From Luminiphilus sp. (GTDB taxonomy: Bacteria > Pseudomonadota > Gammaproteobacteria > Pseudomonadales > Halieaceae), in contig JAHEJH010000200.1 in assembly GCA_024638905.1 (NCBI GenBank), positions 1 through 9,506 of the forward strand: a stretch of DNA of 9,506 nt, read 5' to 3'. Shown piece by piece: positions 7,094 to 9,506 of this stretch. The translations under genes were made by a program, and so were the position numbers. Position 1 is the first letter of the stretch. The number at the start of each line of letters is the position of its first letter. The notes below the pieces were generated by a model. That model saw only the letters and a program-made list of their open reading frames with translations, was not told the origin of the DNA and ran no database searches.

Positions 7094-7830
7094 GTGTGGC
7101 GCAGCCAGCCTGGGTTCTGTCTCGGCAAAGCTACGGCGACAGTGGGATGCTGGTGGAGTTTTTCAGTGCAGAGCTGGGGCGTTGCGGCGCCGTCGTAAGG
7201 GGCGCTCACCGTCGCAAGCGGGGTGGGAGCCTCGCCTCGCTGCTACAGCCCTTTCACCCGCTGTTGATCACTCTGGCAGGGCGCAGTGAGTTGAAATCAT
7301 TACGTTCAGCTGAGGCGCCAAGGCCAGGCTATCTCCTGCGGGGTGATGCATTGATGAGTGGCCTATACCTGAATGAACTCCTGGTCCGATCGCTACCGCG
7401 GATGGATGTGTCGCCATCATTGTTTCTGGCTTATGGGCAGGCGATTGAGTCCCTCTACGAGGACGCGGGCGAGGAGGGCTTGCGCCGGTTTGAGCTCGTC
7501 TTGCTCAGTGAGCTGGGCTATCGAGTCGCATGGGACAGCGATGAGCAGCGCGAGCCCATCAGAGCGGATGGGCATTACCGATTTGAGGTGGATCGTGGTT
7601 TTTGTATCGCGGATGTGTCTGCGACGGCGTCTCGAGGCGACCGGTTACTGTCGGGTGCGCACATTATTTGCCTCGGACAGTGGTGGGACGGAACAGGTTC
7701 ATTTGGTAATGAAGAGCTGTCGCTACTCAAAGGGATTACGCGTGTCGCGGTCAGTCAATTAACAGGGGGTCGGGTGATGCGCACGCGAGAGGTCTTTAAA
7801 GATCTAAAAAGCCTGGGTAAAGGCGCTTGA
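7090..7830 (+). CDS. recO: RecO, DNA repair and recombination mediator
   Basis: This is a 246-residue RecO, near the E. coli length (242). With RecR it loads RecA on SSB-coated single-stranded DNA in the RecF pathway. The N-terminal OB fold covers about residues 1-80 (AWVLSRQSYGDSGMLVEFFS, then VVRGAHRRK). The helical core contains the family segments LYLNELLVRSLP and LRRFELVLLSELGY. The C-terminus ends with the usual TREVFKDLKSLGK. The four-cysteine zinc site of Deinococcus-type and many Gram-positive RecO is absent, as in E. coli. Start and era stop share ATGA, giving a four-base overlap and likely coupling. In Pseudomonas and many relatives pdxJ follows recO directly; here cysM does. Confidence 0.93.
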   Translation: MSVAQPAWVLSRQSYGDSGMLVEFFSAELGRCGAVVRGAHRRKRGGSLASLLQPFHPLLITLAGRSELKSLRSAEAPRPGYLLRGDALMSGLYLNELLVRSLPRMDVSPSLFLAYGQAIESLYEDAGEEGLRRFELVLLSELGYRVAWDSDEQREPIRADGHYRFEVDRGFCIADVSATASRGDRLLSGAHIICLGQWWDGTGSFGNEELSLLKGITRVAVSQLTGGRVMRTREVFKDLKSLGKGA

Positions 7831-7843
7831 AGACGGTGCCTTT
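7819..7843 (+). other. Inverted repeat spanning the recO stop codon
   Basis: AAAGGCGC (7819-7826) can pair with GTGCCTTT (7836-7843): eight pairs, one of them wobble, with a nine-base loop containing the recO stop. No T run follows (CAGCG instead), so it is not a standard intrinsic terminator. It might protect the 3' end of the recO message, act weakly in termination, or be chance. Confidence 0.35.
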
Positions 7844-7894
7844 CAGCGTGATAAGAGTCGAGCCTCAGTCTGGCGTGGAGAGTGAAGCGGCTGT

Positions 7895-7900
7895 GAAGAG
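7895..7900 (+). promoter_or_regulatory. Ribosome binding site that fixes the cysM start at 7910
   Basis: GAAGAG at 7895-7900 lies nine bases before the ATG at 7910. An in-frame ATG at 7901 touches this site with no spacer and would add only MWP, so the later ATG is the better start. It gives the typical short CysM N-terminus leading into IEHTVGNTPLV. Confidence 0.6.
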
Positions 7901-7909
7901 ATGTGGCCT

Positions 7910-8809
7910 ATGAGTAAGCCTCGAGACTACCCGACGATTGAGCATACGGTCGGTAACACGCCGCTTGTGAGGCTTCAGCGTGTTCCGGGAGAGACCAGCA
8001 ATACCATTCTAGGAAAGCTGGAGGGTAACAATCCCGCTGGCTCGGTTAAGGATCGCCCGGCAATGAGTATGATCAATGAGGCGGAGTCGAGAGGGGTGAT
8101 CGCACCCGGTGATACGCTCATTGAGGCGACCAGTGGCAATACGGGTATCGCACTGGCCATGGCCGCGGCGGTCAAGGGCTATCGGCTCAAGCTGATCATG
8201 CCCAGTAACCAAAGCGAAGAGAGAAAGGGTGCCATGCGCGCCTATGGCGCCGAGTTAATTGATGTATCACCTGAGCAGGGAATGGAGGGCGCCCGCGACT
8301 TAGCCTTGCAGATGCAGGCCAGGGGTGAGGGCCTGGTGCTCAACCAGTTTGCCAATCCTGATAATCCAGGAGGTCATTTCGCCACAACAGGACCTGAGAT
8401 TTGGGAGCAAACCGGCGGCAGCGTGACGCACTTTATAGCCTCTATGGGCACAACGGGAACCATCATGGGCGTGTCGCGATTCCTGAAATCCCAAAATCCC
8501 GACATTCAGATTATTGGTCTGCAACCGACGGACGGTTCGCAGATTCCGGGAATCAGGCGTTGGCCACCCGAATATTTGCCCGATATCTACCAGCATGAGC
8601 GTGTGGACCGTGTCATGGACATTAGTCAGAGCGAGTCAGAGCAGATGATGAAGCGGCTTGCGAGGGAGGAGGGTATCTTTGCAGGTGTGTCGTCCGGTGG
8701 CGCCATCGCGGCGGCACTTAAGCTCAGCTCAGAGCTTCGTGGAGCAACCATCGTGGCGATCATTTGTGACCGCGGGGATCGTTATCTGTCCACGGGTGTC
8801 TTTGTCTAG
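7910..8809 (+). CDS. cysM: Cysteine synthase B (O-acetylserine sulfhydrylase B)
   Basis: This is a 299-residue PLP enzyme that makes cysteine from O-acetylserine. CysM, unlike CysK, can also use thiosulfate to form S-sulfocysteine. The PLP lysine is K47 in NPAGSVKDR, the substrate loop TSGNTG is at 74-79, and the PLP phosphate loop is in SMGTTGTIMGVSR. CysM rather than CysK is indicated by LEGNNPAGSVKDR, the AYGAELIDVSPEQGMEGARDLAL segment, IPGIRRWPPEYLP and the ending ICDRGDRYLSTGVF, all close to E. coli CysM. The C-terminus stops about ten residues earlier than E. coli CysM (303 residues), which is within family variation. It begins 79 bases after recO, with no clear promoter or terminator between. 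In Pseudomonas cysM is followed by rlmD, relA and mazG; here mazG follows after only 84 bases. Confidence 0.95.
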   Translation: MSKPRDYPTIEHTVGNTPLVRLQRVPGETSNTILGKLEGNNPAGSVKDRPAMSMINEAESRGVIAPGDTLIEATSGNTGIALAMAAAVKGYRLKLIMPSNQSEERKGAMRAYGAELIDVSPEQGMEGARDLALQMQARGEGLVLNQFANPDNPGGHFATTGPEIWEQTGGSVTHFIASMGTTGTIMGVSRFLKSQNPDIQIIGLQPTDGSQIPGIRRWPPEYLPDIYQHERVDRVMDISQSESEQMMKRLAREEGIFAGVSSGGAIAAALKLSSELRGATIVAIICDRGDRYLSTGVFV

Positions 8810-8893
8810 GTGAGTTGGTGGAGGCGTTGCCCCGCTAGGATCAATATCCGCGCCGAGGCTCAAGCCATTGCCCGATGAGGTGAGTGAAAATCT

Positions 8894-9506
8894 ATGACCA
8901 ATGAAGCGACGTCAACTGACGGAGGCATTCAGTCGTTACTCGATATTATGCGGCAGTTACGGGACCCCGACTCGGGGTGCCCTTGGGATCTCAAGCAAAA
9001 CTTCCACTCGATTGTTCCCTACACCATTGAAGAAACATACGAGTTGGCTGAAGCGATCGCTATCGAAGATTTTGCGCAGATCCGAGATGAGCTGGGTGAT
9101 GTGTTATTTCAAGTGGTGTTCTACGCTCAAATGGCGAGTGAGCAAGCGCTTTTCACGTTTGAAGATGTCGTAGATGGCATCGCGGAAAAGTTGCTCCGAA
9201 GGCATCCACATGTCTTCGCAGTGACTGGCGGGCAGCGCGTTTCGGAAAGCGAGGTCAAGAGGCGATGGGAGCAGATCAAGGTAGAAGAGCGACAGCAGAA
9301 AAACCAGCGGGGCACGCTCGACGATGTTCCCAGGGCATTGCCCGCCCTAAGCCGGTCTCAAAAGCTGCAAAAACGGGCGGCGTCTGTTGGTTTTGATTGG
9401 AGCGAGCTTGACGCGGTGCGTGGGAAAGTGGATGAGGAGCTGGGAGAATTAGCCGAAGCTGTTTCCGAGGGCGATTCTGCGGCCATTGAGAGTGAAGTTG
9501 GCGATA
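8894..9506 (+). CDS. mazG: MazG, nucleoside triphosphate pyrophosphohydrolase (3' truncated by the window)
   Basis: The frame is open from ATG 8894 to the window end, giving the first 204 residues of about 270. MazG hydrolyses NTPs to NMP and pyrophosphate. It clears abnormal nucleotides and in E. coli lowers ppGpp under MazEF control. The first all-alpha NTP-PPase domain has the signature RDPDSGCPWD (23-32) and the metal motif E46-E47-x2-E50 with E66-x2-D69 (IEETYELAEA, DELGDVLFQVVFYAQ). Then come KLLRRHPHVFA (99-109) and WEQIKVEER (125-133), and the linker with DDVPRALPALSRSQKLQKRAASVGFDW. The second domain starts with E181-E182-x2-E185 and reaches E201-x2-D204 at the very edge. This double-domain order is that of E. 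coli MazG. GAGG at 8877-8880 is a somewhat distant ribosome binding site (13 bases). No promoter is evident. Confidence 0.95.
   Translation, partial: MTNEATSTDGGIQSLLDIMRQLRDPDSGCPWDLKQNFHSIVPYTIEETYELAEAIAIEDFAQIRDELGDVLFQVVFYAQMASEQALFTFEDVVDGIAEKLLRRHPHVFAVTGGQRVSESEVKRRWEQIKVEERQQKNQRGTLDDVPRALPALSRSQKLQKRAASVGFDWSELDAVRGKVDEELGELAEAVSEGDSAAIESEVGD

Noticed and set aside
8815..8847. Promoter for mazG (TTGGTG with TAGGAT)
   Set aside because: The hexamers match only partly and the spacing of 15 bases is short; not distinguishable from chance.
8814..8897. Open frame between cysM and mazG whose TGA overlaps the mazG ATG
   Set aside because: It has no early start codon (only a late GTG near 8880), no ribosome binding site and no resemblance to the end of relA or rlmD that I could recognise, so I do not treat it as a gene remnant.

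Overview
This window is a dense, all-plus-strand stretch of conserved gammaproteobacterial housekeeping genes. The order is the end of rseB/mucB, rseC/mucC, mucD (degP family), lepA, lepB, a DUF4845-type membrane gene, rnc, era, recO, cysM and the start of mazG. The block rseB-rseC-mucD-lepA-lepB-DUF4845-rnc-era-recO is the Pseudomonas-like (Pseudomonadales/Cellvibrionales-type) arrangement of the sigma-E control locus joined to the lep/rnc/era operon. The protein sequences (MucD with two PDZ domains, a 280-residue LepB, RecO without zinc cysteines) also fit a gammaproteobacterium, quite possibly marine. The sequence does not let me name a genus. Base composition looks uniform and moderately GC-rich, and I see no sign of recent transfer.

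Layout. Positions 1-2228 are the envelope-stress part: RseB (periplasmic sensor that guards the anti-sigma factor), RseC (inner-membrane cysteine protein) and MucD (exported serine protease). The sigma factor and anti-sigma genes should lie just upstream, outside the window. A well-formed rho-independent terminator at 2275-2307 closes this unit and sits directly against the lepA ribosome binding site. Positions 2322-7830 hold lepA, lepB, the DUF4845 gene, rnc, era and recO. From DUF4845 to recO the genes overlap by 4, 8 and 4 bases, which suggests one translationally coupled operon for protein export, RNA processing, ribosome assembly and DNA repair. Positions 7910-8809 are cysM (cysteine synthase B), and 8894-9506 is the 5' two-thirds of mazG (NTP pyrophosphohydrolase), cut by the window edge.

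No rRNA, tRNA, CRISPR array, insertion sequence, phage gene or defence cassette was found. No intergenic gap exceeds about 110 bases. The points worth a second look are the terminator pressed against the lepA ribosome binding site, with an extended -10 promoter just upstream; the compact recO-cysM-mazG junction, where related genomes carry pdxJ, rlmD and relA; a tiny coupled open frame and a hairpin at the recO/cysM junction; a 14-bp perfect palindrome before lepB; and the uncharacterised DUF4845 protein. I did not find a convincing new biological system here.
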